DNA from: DATKQY01 sp035532475
GTDB taxonomy: Bacteria > Actinomycetota > Acidimicrobiia > Acidimicrobiales > Bog-793
Assembly (NCBI GenBank): GCA_035532475.1
Contig: DATKQY010000056.1
Span: forward strand, 62,001 to 126,000
Direction: 5' to 3'
Length of the DNA: 64,000 nucleotides
Shown: piece after piece, positions 48,435-57,348 of the stretch
Numbering within the stretch: the stretch's first letter is position 1
Layout: the number at the start of each line of letters is the position of its first letter
Notes under the pieces: model-generated
The model's database searches: none
Seen by the model: only the letters and a program-made list of their open reading frames with translations
What the model was told of the DNA's origin: nothing
Program-made: the position numbers and the translations under genes

Positions 48435-50036
48435 TCAGCGGACGGGGATGGCCGCCGGGCTCGAGAACCCGAGCGCCGACGTGGAGCCCCGTGCGTAGAG
48501 CTCCCCGGCGGCGAGCACCGGCGATGTCGCGCTGACCTCGAGCGGCAGCTCGCCCTTCAGCGCCGGCAGCGCCGCGAGCGAGAAGGTCACCTCGCCGTGC
48601 GCGGGGACCGTGAGCCCCGACAGCTGCGCGACCGGCGTGCGCCGCGTCGGGGCCTTGCCGGACGACGCGAGCAGGTGGACGACGATGCGTGCCGGACGGT
48701 CGCCGGGATCGGCGACCGTCAGCAGCTCGCTCGCGTGGCGGTCCGACTCGCCGCCGGCGATGAGCCATGTCGTGCCCGGCTCGGCGACCGCCGAGGTGGC
48801 CGCGTAGCCCGGCTCGAGCTGCGGCAAGCCGACAAACGCCGGCGCCGTCGAGCGGGACGTGACGGTGACCACCTGGCGCCGCGTCACGACGCGGCCGTGC
48901 ACCAGGACGCGGACCGTCTCGGTGCGCTTGACCGCCTTCGGCGCGGACGGGACGACGCGACCGACCAGCAGCGCCTCTCGCGCGACGACGACGCCGACCC
49001 CGTCGGCCGACGTCACGGTGGCGTAGCGCATCGCCACGGGTGACACCTCGGGGCTCGGCGCGAGGTGCACGATGCCGCCCGCGGGGACGGTCTCCGCCAG
49101 CGCCGACGAGCCGCTCGACGTGGCGAGGTGGAGCACGATCCTCGCGGCGACCTTGCCGGGATCGAGCACCGAGAAGAGCTGGCGGACCGCGCCACCCGCC
49201 GGGGCGGCCGAGAAGGACCAGGCCGAGCGGGGAGCGGTGACGGCGTCGAGGAGCGTCGACTCGACGGACTTGGCGTTGGCGGCGACGAGCAGCGCCCCGG
49301 CCACCACCTTGCCGCCCGTCGCGCTGACCGTCGTCGCCACAACGGGGCGAGCCGGCAGGTAGTGCCCGACGTCCACCACCTGCAGCTGGCCCGCGCTGAG
49401 GGAGATTCCCTGGAATGTCGGCGGCGCGACCCGCCCGGCGCCGGTCGCGAACGAGACGTTGACGACCGCGGGCGTCGCTCCCGGGTCGTAGAGGGCGAGG
49501 GCGAGGTTGCTCGCGTTCTCGGTGCTGCCCGCGGCCACGTAGCCGACCATCGAAGCATGGCTCACGCAGGGCGACGACACCGGACCGGTCGGGCCGTGGA
49601 CGAGCTCCTCGACGCCAACGCCCGCCCCGTTCACGAGGACCGTCGCGGCGGCGAACGCCGCACGGCCCGAACGCATCAGGCCGTAGACGCCCTGCGAGTA
49701 GCGGCCGATCGAGAAGGGCGTGACCGTGTTGCGTCCGTCGTTCGTCGCGACGACGAGCTCGCCCGACACCTGCTTTGGCCCCGCGTTGGCCACCGCGAGC
49801 GACGAAGCCTCGTTGCGCGTGCCGACGGGCAGCGGGCCGGCGCAGTACCAGGCGGCCGAGGTCACCTTGGAGGACACGCGGGCCACCGACTGGTCCTGGA
49901 CCGATGCCAGACGGTCGGCCGACTGGTGATGATGCAGCGTCGCGTTGGCGACCCCCGCGAGCGCGAGGACCAGCGCGACGAGGGCGATCGCGGGGAGGCG
50001 CCGGGGGCCAGCGGGCGGGCCCGCCTGGCGGCTCAC
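48435..50036 (-). CDS. DUF5719-like secreted or membrane-anchored protein
   Basis: Protein of 533 aa. An N-terminal hydrophobic helix (LPAIALVALVLALAGVANA) can serve as signal or anchor. The rest consists of beta-rich repeats of about 80-90 residues with small residues and motifs such as LALYDPGATPAVVNVSF, LTVADPGDRPARIVVHL and SLAVANAGPKQVSGELVV, suggesting several similar Ig-like domains. No enzyme motif. It follows the large glycosyltransferase by a GTGA overlap, a pairing seen in other actinobacteria by memory. Likely acts outside the cell in envelope glycan assembly. Confidence 0.7.
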   Translation of the reverse strand: MSRQAGPPAGPRRLPAIALVALVLALAGVANATLHHHQSADRLASVQDQSVARVSSKVTSAAWYCAGPLPVGTRNEASSLAVANAGPKQVSGELVVATNDGRNTVTPFSIGRYSQGVYGLMRSGRAAFAAATVLVNGAGVGVEELVHGPTGPVSSPCVSHASMVGYVAAGSTENASNLALALYDPGATPAVVNVSFATGAGRVAPPTFQGISLSAGQLQVVDVGHYLPARPVVATTVSATGGKVVAGALLVAANAKSVESTLLDAVTAPRSAWSFSAAPAGGAVRQLFSVLDPGKVAARIVLHLATSSGSSALAETVPAGGIVHLAPSPEVSPVAMRYATVTSADGVGVVVAREALLVGRVVPSAPKAVKRTETVRVLVHGRVVTRRQVVTVTSRSTAPAFVGLPQLEPGYAATSAVAEPGTTWLIAGGESDRHASELLTVADPGDRPARIVVHLLASSGKAPTRRTPVAQLSGLTVPAHGEVTFSLAALPALKGELPLEVSATSPVLAAGELYARGSTSALGFSSPAAIPVR

Positions 50037-53020
50037 GTCGCTCCCGCCGGGATCGCCGGCTCGACGCGCCCGGGCGGGCCCCCGGCCAGGTCGACGGGTG
50101 CTGCCGGTGAGGGCACGCGTGCCGGCGAGCGGTGGCTGGCCCGCCGCCGGTTCCGGCGGCCCTCACGCAGCATGAGCGCGCTGAGGGCGCCGGCCCAGGC
50201 CAGGAGCGCCGCCGCGACCCCGAGCTCGCGCAGCCACCCCGGGGTCCCGCCCCCTCCGGGGGCCGCCGGCACGCCGGCGGCCGACCAGGCCGCGTTCTCG
50301 AAGATCAACGCTCCCCCCTCTGAGGGGAGCTGGTGGAGGTCCGACTGCGCGGTCAGGCCGTCGAGGAGGACCTGGGGGGGCGGCGCCGCCGGTGCCGTCT
50401 GGGTGCCCGGGAGCTGCGGCGCGAGCGCGGTCGGCACGACCACGTAGCGGATGCCGGCCGGCGCGAGGAGGTGGCCGAGGCGCACGGTGAGCCCCGACTC
50501 CGCCGACTCGACGTCGTGGACGATCGCGGCGCCGACGCCGGGGTTGGCGCTCGGCCACAGCCGCGTCGCGTCGGGCAGACCCTCCGAGGACACTCCGGCC
50601 GCGAGACCGGGGACGATCTGCCAGGCCGGCATCGGCAGCGCGGTGGGATCGCCGAGCCACAGCACCCTCGTCGCCGTGGCGTCGGCCGGGCTCGAGGCCG
50701 ACGCGGTCCACGGCAGGACGACGTCGTAGCCGGTGGCCGGCAGACCCCAGCGGCCTCCGAGGCTGGCGCCGAGCACGGGCAGGAGGCCAGCGACGGCGCA
50801 GGCGCCGCAGGCGACGCCGGCGAGCTGGCGCCACCCGAAACCGGCATCGCGCAGGTCCGCCGCCACCGCGCTGGCGCCGAGGCCGACGCACGCGGCGATG
50901 CAGGCCGCCGAGGGCGCGAGCAGGACCCGAAGCGCGCCGCCGCCCGCGCCGAGCCAGCCCTCGCTCGCGGCGAACGGCAACGCAGCGAGCGCGAGACCGC
51001 ACACCCACCACCGGATGCCCCAGGCCAGGCGTTCGTTCCGACCGACGAGCAGCACGAGCGCCGCGGCGGCGAGCAACGCCCAGCCGAGGACGCCCCGTCC
51101 GGTCGGGCCGAGGCCGAAGCGCAGCAGCGTGGCGAGGCTGGGGGCGCGCGCCGGGTTGCCCGCCGCGCCGCTCAGCACGCTCCAGCGTGCACCGGACTGA
51201 ACGAAGGTGAGCGACCACGGGAAGCAGAGGACGAAGGCGACGGCGGTGGCGCTGGCCGCGACACCGAGCACGCGCAGGCCGTCCCTCGCGCTCCCGGCGA
51301 CCACTCCGCCGAGCGCCAGCGCGACCGCGCACGCCAACGTGAGCAGGACGATCATCGGGACGAACGCGCCGAGCACGGCGAGGAGGACCCCGAGCGCCAG
51401 GCACTCCTCGGCGCCGCGTCGCGAGCGGAGGGGCGCCGGGCCTCCCGCCGGGGCAAAGGGAACGAGGCCGCCCGCGCGCGCCAGACGGCCGAGCACCCAG
51501 GGCATGCCGGCATAGGCGATCAGCCCCTGCAGGTCGCCGCGCGCTACGTCGTTCCACGCGAGCGGCAGGAACAGGTACGCCACCGCCGCCACGAGGCCCG
51601 TCCCGGGCGGCCCGAGCGGGCGGACGAGCCGGGCGATCCCGACCGCGCCGAGCACGACGGCGAGCGCGAGCTCGACGGTCAGGAGCAGCCCCGTCGCCCC
51701 GAACAGGAGGAACCCTGCGATCCCGAGGATGGCGAAGGCCGGCGACACCGGCCCCGGCCGCTGGAGCCCGGCGTCCTTCCACCCGCCGAGATAGCGGGCG
51801 AGGAGGTGATCGGGGGTCGGGATCGGGAGGAGCTGGCCGACGAGCGGCAGGTGACCCGAGAGGATCGAGCGCGACCCGACGAGGATGACCAGAGTGGTGA
51901 CGAGCGCGGCGACGACCACGGCGCGTGGACGGCGCTCATGCCGGCGCCTCCCGGCGCTCGAGAGCGCGCCGGCGAGCTCGTGGCGCGAACGGCTCCAGCG
52001 GACGGCGGCGTCCTCGAGCGCAGGTCGGACGAAGCGCCACACGCGGAACGTGCGGTGGCTGAAGAGCCGGCAGACGAGCCGGTCGGGCAGGCGCCTGGTG
52101 GCGACGACCGCCGCGCGCGCCCCCTTCAGGTCGCGTTCGCGCGAGAGGTTCCAGCGCCAGGCGTCGAGCACCTGCCGGGCGCGCCAACGCTTGCCGATGG
52201 CGAGGAAGTACAGGACCTCGGCGACGCTGAGCACGACGAGCTGACCGACGGCGAGCGCCCGGCGCCAAGCCCCGTAGTTCTTCAGGACGGCGCGCAGTTC
52301 ATGGCGCCACTGCAACGAGCGCGCCTCGGGGCAGGGGCGCTGGCGGCTGGCGGTCGCCTCCAGGTGGCGGACGTGCGCGGCCGGGGCGACCACCACCCGC
52401 GCGCCGGCGAGTCGCGCCCGCCAGCTCAGGTCGATGTCCTCGCCGAAGAGGGTGATCTCCGGGTCGAAGCCGCCGATCGTCGCGAACAGGTCGGCACGCA
52501 CGAGCGTGCAGCCGCCCGGCGCGGCGAACACCTCCCGCACCGCGTCGTGCTGGGCCTGGTCGAACTCGCCGCGCTCGACGCGGCGCACCGGTGCGCCGAA
52601 GCGGTCGACGCCGAGGCCGAGCTGGAGCAGCCGCTCGGGCTCCTCGTAGTCGAGCAGCTTCGGGGCGACCACCCCGGCGTTGGAGCGGAACGCCTCCTCC
52701 ACCATCCTGCGGATCGCGTCGGGTGCCAGCACCACGTCGTCGTGGCAGAACACGTAGAGGGCGGCGCCCTCGACCGTCTCCATCACGACGTTGGCGCTCG
52801 GCCCGTAGCCGCGGCGCTCCCCGATCCGGCGCAGGTAGGCGCCGGGCGCCACCGCGGCCACACGCGGCGCCAGCGAGGTGGCGCTCGCCGCGTCGACAAC
52901 GAGGGTGGAGAGGTTCGGGTAATCCTGATCGGCGAGCCCTCCCAGGCACGCCTCAAACCACGGGCCGGGGTCGGACGCCACCACGACCACGACGACCGGT
53001 GGCGCTTGGTCCTCCGGCAT
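50033..53020 (-). CDS. GT2 glycosyltransferase fused to a polytopic membrane domain
   Basis: Protein of 995 aa. Residues 1-240 are a GT-A family 2 glycosyltransferase: VVVVASDPGPWFEACLGGL, RRGYGPSANVVME, YVFCHDDVVL (the D-x-D region reads DD) and GGFDPEITLFGEDIDLSWRA. From about 350 to 780 there are more than ten hydrophobic helices, then a soluble stretch and a last helix near residue 950, followed by a basic tail. Such fusions occur in actinobacteria; the acceptor and sugar are unknown. It is the first gene of a two-gene unit with the DUF5719 gene. Confidence 0.85.
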   Translation of the reverse strand: MPEDQAPPVVVVVVASDPGPWFEACLGGLADQDYPNLSTLVVDAASATSLAPRVAAVAPGAYLRRIGERRGYGPSANVVMETVEGAALYVFCHDDVVLAPDAIRRMVEEAFRSNAGVVAPKLLDYEEPERLLQLGLGVDRFGAPVRRVERGEFDQAQHDAVREVFAAPGGCTLVRADLFATIGGFDPEITLFGEDIDLSWRARLAGARVVVAPAAHVRHLEATASRQRPCPEARSLQWRHELRAVLKNYGAWRRALAVGQLVVLSVAEVLYFLAIGKRWRARQVLDAWRWNLSRERDLKGARAAVVATRRLPDRLVCRLFSHRTFRVWRFVRPALEDAAVRWSRSRHELAGALSSAGRRRHERRPRAVVVAALVTTLVILVGSRSILSGHLPLVGQLLPIPTPDHLLARYLGGWKDAGLQRPGPVSPAFAILGIAGFLLFGATGLLLTVELALAVVLGAVGIARLVRPLGPPGTGLVAAVAYLFLPLAWNDVARGDLQGLIAYAGMPWVLGRLARAGGLVPFAPAGGPAPLRSRRGAEECLALGVLLAVLGAFVPMIVLLTLACAVALALGGVVAGSARDGLRVLGVAASATAVAFVLCFPWSLTFVQSGARWSVLSGAAGNPARAPSLATLLRFGLGPTGRGVLGWALLAAAALVLLVGRNERLAWGIRWWVCGLALAALPFAASEGWLGAGGGALRVLLAPSAACIAACVGLGASAVAADLRDAGFGWRQLAGVACGACAVAGLLPVLGASLGGRWGLPATGYDVVLPWTASASSPADATATRVLWLGDPTALPMPAWQIVPGLAAGVSSEGLPDATRLWPSANPGVGAAIVHDVESAESGLTVRLGHLLAPAGIRYVVVPTALAPQLPGTQTAPAAPPPQVLLDGLTAQSDLHQLPSEGGALIFENAAWSAAGVPAAPGGGGTPGWLRELGVAAALLAWAGALSALMLREGRRNRRRASHRSPARVPSPAAPVDLAGGPPGRVEPAIPAGAT

Positions 53021-53030
53021 CAGGGGTCAA

Positions 53031-53036
53031 ACAGTA
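53031..53036 (-). promoter_or_regulatory. -10 box before the GT2 fusion gene
   Basis: Minus strand TACTGT ends 10 bp before the ATG at 53020, with no ribosome site. It faces away from the plus-strand box at 53091. Confidence 0.3.
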
Positions 53037-53090
53037 GCCGGGCACGCCAGCTCCTGCCGACGGCGCGGCCGCGCGCGCCGCTCTGGTTGG

Positions 53091-53096
53091 TAGCGT
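53091..53096 (+). promoter_or_regulatory. -10 box of a probable leaderless small-gene promoter
   Basis: TAGCGT ends 8 bp before the ATG at 53105; no ribosome site lies between. Confidence 0.4.
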
Positions 53097-53104
53097 CGTC
53101 GGCG

Positions 53105-53359
53105 ATGCGGGACCTACGGCACGAGCTCGAGCAGGGCGCCCAGGAGGCCCTCTACCTCCTCGTCGGCGCTGGCGTCCTCGGACTCCAGCGCGCCCGCTCC
53201 CACCAGCGGTCCAAGGGCGCCGCCGACCCGCTCGGCCCGCTCGCCTCCTCACTCGCCTCGACGGTCGCCAACGTGCTGCCGGAGCCCCTCGCCGAGCCGC
53301 TGCGCGCCGTGTGCTCGCTGCTCGGCGTGCCCCTTCGCCCCGCCGAGCGTCGGCGCTGA
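53105..53359 (+). CDS. small conserved protein of unknown function
   Basis: Protein of 84 aa, MRDLRHELEQGAQEALYLLVG followed by AGVLGLQRARSHQRS. The N-terminal helix is amphipathic, followed by one short hydrophobic stretch and an Arg/Lys-rich turn; the second half is helical with many Leu, Pro and Ala. I recall similar short proteins in actinobacteria but cannot name a family. The strong G/C bias at third positions and the upstream TANNNT box support real coding. It is divergent from the GT2 fusion gene and convergent with the reductase gene. Confidence 0.6.
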   Translation: MRDLRHELEQGAQEALYLLVGAGVLGLQRARSHQRSKGAADPLGPLASSLASTVANVLPEPLAEPLRAVCSLLGVPLRPAERRR

Positions 53360-53405
53360 CACCCAAGGGCGCGACGCAGCACCAGGGGCCGCAGGGCTCC
53401 GCCGC

Positions 53406-54302
53406 TCAGTCCGCGCCGGAGCGTTCTCGCCAGTAGTCGAGCGTGTCGAGGAGGGTCGAGTCGAGCGGGATCTCCGGGCGCCAGCCGGTCAGGGCGGTGA
53501 GGCGCGTGCCGTCGCCGAGCAGCACCGGCACGTCCACGGGGCGGAACAGCGACGGGTCCTGAACCGGCTCGATCGGCACCTTGGCCATCGCGACCATGCG
53601 CCTGAACAGCTCTTCGGTGGTGATCGCCGAGCCTGAGCAGACGTTGTACACCTCCCCCGGCACCCCCGCGGTCGCCAGCAGCCGATAGGCGCTCACGACG
53701 TCGCGCACGTCGGTGAAGTCCCGAGCGGCGGTGAGGTTGCCGATCCGCACCTCTCCCCCGCCGGCGCGCTCGGCCTCCGCGATGCGCCGAGCCAGGGCCG
53801 AGACGACGAAGCTGTCCGCCTGGCCAGGGCCGACGTGGTTGAAGGGCCGGGCCCGCACCACCTCGAGGCCGTTGCCGAGGAAGGCCTGGAGCCCGACGAA
53901 CTCTGCGGCGACCTTGCTCGACGCGTACGGCGAGACGGGCCGGAGCGGGGCATCCTCGGCGAGCGGCGTCCCGTCGCCGCGCCCGTAGACCTCTGCCGAG
54001 CTGATGAGCATGATGCGCGGCGGCCGGGCACAGGCCAGCGCCGCCTCCACGAGGTTCAGCGTCCCGAGGGCGTTCACCCGGAACGTCTCGCCCGGCTCGT
54101 CCCAGGAGAGCCCGACGTGGGCGAGGCCGGCGAGGTGGTACACGACGTCGGGGGCCGCCGCCTGCAGGTCGCCCCGCAGCGCGCCGGCGTCGCCGATGTC
54201 GCGGCCCGGCTCGAGGCCGGCCACGTCGTCGCCCTGTTCCCGCAGGTGGCGGGCCAACCAGCCGCCGACGAAGCCCGATGCCCCGGTCAGGAAGGCGCGC
54301 AC
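53406..54302 (-). CDS. NAD(P)-dependent sugar epimerase/reductase, Rmd-like
   Basis: Extended short-chain dehydrogenase of 298 aa. The nucleotide loop is LTGASGFVGGWLARHL, VVYHLAGLAHVGLSW follows, then SSAEVYG, the catalytic pair YASSK (Tyr and Lys), and ARPFNHVGPGQADSFVVSA. The last motif is typical of GDP-6-deoxy-4-keto-mannose reductase (Rmd), which forms GDP-rhamnose. No GDP-mannose 4,6-dehydratase (Gmd) is in the window. A simple sugar epimerase is the alternative. It is 9 bp after the GT4 gene on the same strand... the reverse order applies in transcription. Confidence 0.75.
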   Translation of the reverse strand: MRAFLTGASGFVGGWLARHLREQGDDVAGLEPGRDIGDAGALRGDLQAAAPDVVYHLAGLAHVGLSWDEPGETFRVNALGTLNLVEAALACARPPRIMLISSAEVYGRGDGTPLAEDAPLRPVSPYASSKVAAEFVGLQAFLGNGLEVVRARPFNHVGPGQADSFVVSALARRIAEAERAGGGEVRIGNLTAARDFTDVRDVVSAYRLLATAGVPGEVYNVCSGSAITTEELFRRMVAMAKVPIEPVQDPSLFRPVDVPVLLGDGTRLTALTGWRPEIPLDSTLLDTLDYWRERSGAD

Positions 54303-54311
54303 GGCCGTAGG

Positions 54312-55481
54312 CTAGCCACCCGCAGCCTGGCGGTAGGCGAGCACGTGCGCGGCGGCCGACGCCTCCCAGGTGTAACGGGAGGCGACCTCGATCCCGAGCG
54401 CGCGGCGCTCCTCGACGGCCGGCCCGCCCACGAGGAGCTCCTCGAGGGCGCCGGTGAGGGCGTCCCGGTCGCCGGGCGCCACCAAGAGCGCCGCTCCCCC
54501 GGCCACCTCGGCCATCGCGCTGGCCTCGGTGGTCACGAGCGGGGCGCCGCAGGCGAGCGCCTCGAGGGCCGGGAGGCCGAAGCCCTCCTCGAGCGAGGGG
54601 TAGGCGACGGCGGCGGCGGCGCGCAGCAGCGCCGGCACGTCCTCCCCTGCGACATAGCCGAGCCGCCGGACGCGCGCTCGGTGGCGGGCGGCGCCGAGGG
54701 CCGAGTCGACCGCCGATACCCCCCAGCCGTCCTTGCCGGCGAGGACGAGCGAGAGCTCCGGCCGTGCCGTCGCGAGCCGGTCGAACGCCGCCACGAGGCC
54801 CGGCACGTCCTTTCGCGGCTCGATCGTCCCGACGTGCAGGACATAGGGCCGTCGCAGCCCGAGCCGGTCGAGGGCCGCCTCGTCGGCGCCGGGCGCCGGC
54901 TCGGCGGGGGTGAAGCGCCGGTGGTCGACCCCGTGGGGCACCACGTGCACTGGCCCGCGCGGCGTGTAGTGCTCCCGCAGGCGGTCGGCGCTCGAGCGGC
55001 TGACGCAGACGATCGCCGCCGCCCGGCGGGCGGCGATCCGCAGCGCCCGGCGGAAGACGAGGACCTTGGAGCGCTCGTGCCACTCCGGGTGGTCGCGGAA
55101 GGTGAGGTCGTGGACGGTGACGACCGCGGGAAGCCCGCTGCCGGCGGGCATCGTGTAGTGAGGACCGTGGACGAGCTCGACTGGCGGGTGGAGGCGCCGT
55201 AGCTCGAGCCCGAGGCCGAGCTCGCCCCAGACGAGCCGTGCCGGGCGGCTGTCCGGCGCGGCGGCGAGCACCCGGGCACCGCCGGCGAGCGCCCGCCAGC
55301 GCGCCAGGTCACCCCGGCGGGACACGAGCGTGAGCTCGACGTCGCCGCGCACGGCGAGCGCCCGAGCGAGCTCGACCGTGTACCACCCCGCGCCGACCGG
55401 CGAGGGGGGAACCGCCGAGACGTCGAGCGCGACGTGAACGGATCCGCCGGGCGCCCCGCGCGGGGAGCCGGCGGCGGTCAC
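54312..55481 (-). CDS. GT4-family glycosyltransferase (first of a pair)
   Basis: GT-B enzyme of 389 aa. The acceptor half has DVSAVPPSPVGAGWYTVELA and VVTVHDLTFRDHPEWHERSK; the donor half has VLHVGTIEPRKDVPGLVAAF, VVPHGVDHRRF and AYPSLEEGFGLPALEALACG (the E-x7-E pattern). Such motifs are typical of mannosyl- or other NDP-sugar GT4 enzymes. GTG 55481 overlaps the stop of the second GT4 gene. It precedes the Rmd-like gene in transcription, so all three are likely one pathway. Confidence 0.87.
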   Translation of the reverse strand: MTAAGSPRGAPGGSVHVALDVSAVPPSPVGAGWYTVELARALAVRGDVELTLVSRRGDLARWRALAGGARVLAAAPDSRPARLVWGELGLGLELRRLHPPVELVHGPHYTMPAGSGLPAVVTVHDLTFRDHPEWHERSKVLVFRRALRIAARRAAAIVCVSRSSADRLREHYTPRGPVHVVPHGVDHRRFTPAEPAPGADEAALDRLGLRRPYVLHVGTIEPRKDVPGLVAAFDRLATARPELSLVLAGKDGWGVSAVDSALGAARHRARVRRLGYVAGEDVPALLRAAAAVAYPSLEEGFGLPALEALACGAPLVTTEASAMAEVAGGAALLVAPGDRDALTGALEELLVGGPAVEERRALGIEVASRYTWEASAAAHVLAYRQAAGG

Positions 55482-56620
55482 CCCCGGCTGGCGGCGACGC
55501 GCCGCCACAGCGCGACGTGGGCGGCCGCCGTTGCCCGCCAGGTGAGCACGGCCGCCCGGGCCTGACCATCCTCGCTGAGGCGGCGGCGCAGCGTCTCGTC
55601 GCCCGCCACGGCCACGAGGCCGTCGGCGATCGAGTCGACGTCGTAGGGATCGACCTCGAGCGCGGCGCCGGCGGCGCTCGGGACCGGGCTCGCCACGACC
55701 GGAGTCCCGAGTCGCATCGCCTCGACGACCGGCAGCCCGAAACCCTCCTTGAGCGGCACGTAGGCGAGACCGCGCGCCAGCGCGTAGAGGCCGGCCAGGG
55801 CGGCGTCGCCGAGACGCCCGGCGAAGACGACGCCCTCGGGGGGGCGCCCCGACGACTCCCCCCAGCCCGGCGGCCCGACGACCACCAGCGGCCACGGCTC
55901 AGCCAGGCGCGGCCGCGCCGCACCGTAGGCGGCGAAGAGCCGGCGGAGATTCTTCCGCGGCTCGAGCGTGCCGACGCTGAGCAGGAACTCGCCCGTCACG
56001 CCGAGGCGCCCGAGAACGAGGCCCGCCGCGTCGAGATCGGGACGCGGCAGGTGGTCGGCGCCCTCTTCGATCACGGTCACCCGCTCCTCGCCCAGCCCGA
56101 CGCCGGCATCGGCGAGCTCCTCGGCGACCTGGCGCGACGGCACGACCACCGCGTCGGCGCGCTTCGCCGTGCGCCGTAGCGCCGCCTCGTGCCATCGCTG
56201 GCCGCGGCGTGGGTACGCCTCGGGGACGGAGCGCCAGGCGACGTCGTGGACGGTCACGACGAGCGGGGGGGCGCTGGCGGGGGTGGCGAGCGACACCGAG
56301 TGGACGAGCGCAGCGCCCTTGCCGATGCGTGCCAGGCCGAGGTCCCACGCCCGCACGAGCAGCGGCGACGGCAGCGGCGACGCGTGCACCGGCAGGCCGT
56401 ACGCCTCGAGCGGGTCTCGCCGGCCGACCTCACGGCTCGCGTGGAGGCGCAGCATCGGCCGATCGCGCCCGGAAAGCTCGGCCAGGCCGTGGAGCAGGCC
56501 GTTGGCGTAGGTGCCGATCCCCCCCGGCACCTGCCTGCGGAGCTGCTCGACGACGAGGAGCACCCCGGCCGCGAGCGGATCGGGGGGCGGGGAGGCAGCG
56601 GGTGGAGCTGGCTCGCTCAC
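55478..56620 (-). CDS. GT4-family glycosyltransferase (second of a pair)
   Basis: GT-B enzyme of 380 aa. RRQVPGGIGTYANGLLHGLAEL marks the acceptor N-terminus as a split motif, VVTVHDVAWRSVPEAYPRRG follows, and LLSVGTLEPRKNLRRLFAAY and VPLKEGFGLPVVEAMRLGTP lie in the donor half. It resembles its neighbour in overall design, suggesting an old duplication. GTG 56620 overlaps the cofE stop, which links a glycan gene directly to F420 synthesis. The sugar donor is not evident. Confidence 0.87.
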   Translation of the reverse strand: MSEPAPPAASPPPDPLAAGVLLVVEQLRRQVPGGIGTYANGLLHGLAELSGRDRPMLRLHASREVGRRDPLEAYGLPVHASPLPSPLLVRAWDLGLARIGKGAALVHSVSLATPASAPPLVVTVHDVAWRSVPEAYPRRGQRWHEAALRRTAKRADAVVVPSRQVAEELADAGVGLGEERVTVIEEGADHLPRPDLDAAGLVLGRLGVTGEFLLSVGTLEPRKNLRRLFAAYGAARPRLAEPWPLVVVGPPGWGESSGRPPEGVVFAGRLGDAALAGLYALARGLAYVPLKEGFGLPVVEAMRLGTPVVASPVPSAAGAALEVDPYDVDSIADGLVAVAGDETLRRRLSEDGQARAAVLTWRATAAAHVALWRRVAASRG

Positions 56621-57348
56621 CTGAAGAGGTCCTCGGCGTGGGGCCGCACGATCTCGTCGCGCACCGAGGACTCCCGCAGCCACGCGGCCGGGACGCCGCG
56701 CACAACGGCGACCGGTACCCCGGACGCCTTTCCCATGACGAGCTCGGCCGCCCCGGCGACCTCATCGGCCACGCACACCTCGGTCACCTGCAGCTCCCGT
56801 CCTCCGGCGTCAAGGGAGCCCCGCAGGTCGACGACCGCCGCGATGCCGGCACAGCCGATCGCGACGTCGGTCAGGCCCCGCCGCCAGGCGCGCCCGAAGG
56901 TGTCCGAGATGATCACGCCGACCTCCACGCCGGCACGCGCCCTGATCACGTCCCGGATCCGCCGGGCAGAGCGGTCGGGGTCGACCGGCAAGAGCACGGC
57001 GTAGCCGTCCTCGACGTTGGAGAGGTCCACGCCGGAGTTGGCGCAGACGAACCCGTGCGGCGTCTCGGTGACCACGAGGTCGCCACGGCGACGGAGGACC
57101 CGGACCGACTCGGACTCTGCGAGGCGGCGCTTGGCCGCCGCGTCGTCGCTGTCGACGGCGACGATCCGCCCCTCCGACTTCGAGACGACCTTCTGGGTGA
57201 CGACGACGACGTCACCGTCACACAGCCCCGCGTGCGCGGCGATCATGTCCCCGAGATGGTCTCCCGGCCGGATCTCCGGCAGCCCCTGAACGGGCAGGAC
57301 CGCGAGGCCCGCCTCAGGAGACAACACGGCCGCCGTCGGCTCCGGCAC
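56617..57348 (-). CDS. cofE: F420-0:gamma-glutamyl ligase CofE
   Basis: Enzyme of up to 243 aa adding gamma-linked glutamates to F420-0 with GTP. PVQGLPEIRPGDHLGDMI, VVVTQKVVSKSEGRIV, VTETPHGFVCANSGVDLSNV, VGVIISDTFGRAWRRGLTDV and AIGCAGIA match CofE. It lacks the C-terminal nitroreductase-like domain of mycobacterial FbiB. The ATG-class start at 57348 overlaps cofD by 35 bp; GTG 57327 and TTG 57324 would reduce this. Coupled to cofD upstream and a GT4 gene downstream. Confidence 0.93.
   Translation of the reverse strand: MPEPTAAVLSPEAGLAVLPVQGLPEIRPGDHLGDMIAAHAGLCDGDVVVVTQKVVSKSEGRIVAVDSDDAAAKRRLAESESVRVLRRRGDLVVTETPHGFVCANSGVDLSNVEDGYAVLLPVDPDRSARRIRDVIRARAGVEVGVIISDTFGRAWRRGLTDVAIGCAGIAAVVDLRGSLDAGGRELQVTEVCVADEVAGAAELVMGKASGVPVAVVRGVPAAWLRESSVRDEIVRPHAEDLFR

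Noticed and set aside
50333..53359. 1008-codon plus-strand open frame across the GT2 gene
   Set aside because: It is the antisense shadow of the GT2 gene, highly biased Arg/Ala/Asp with no domain. Only its last 84 codons (from 53105), beyond the GT2 gene, look like a gene.
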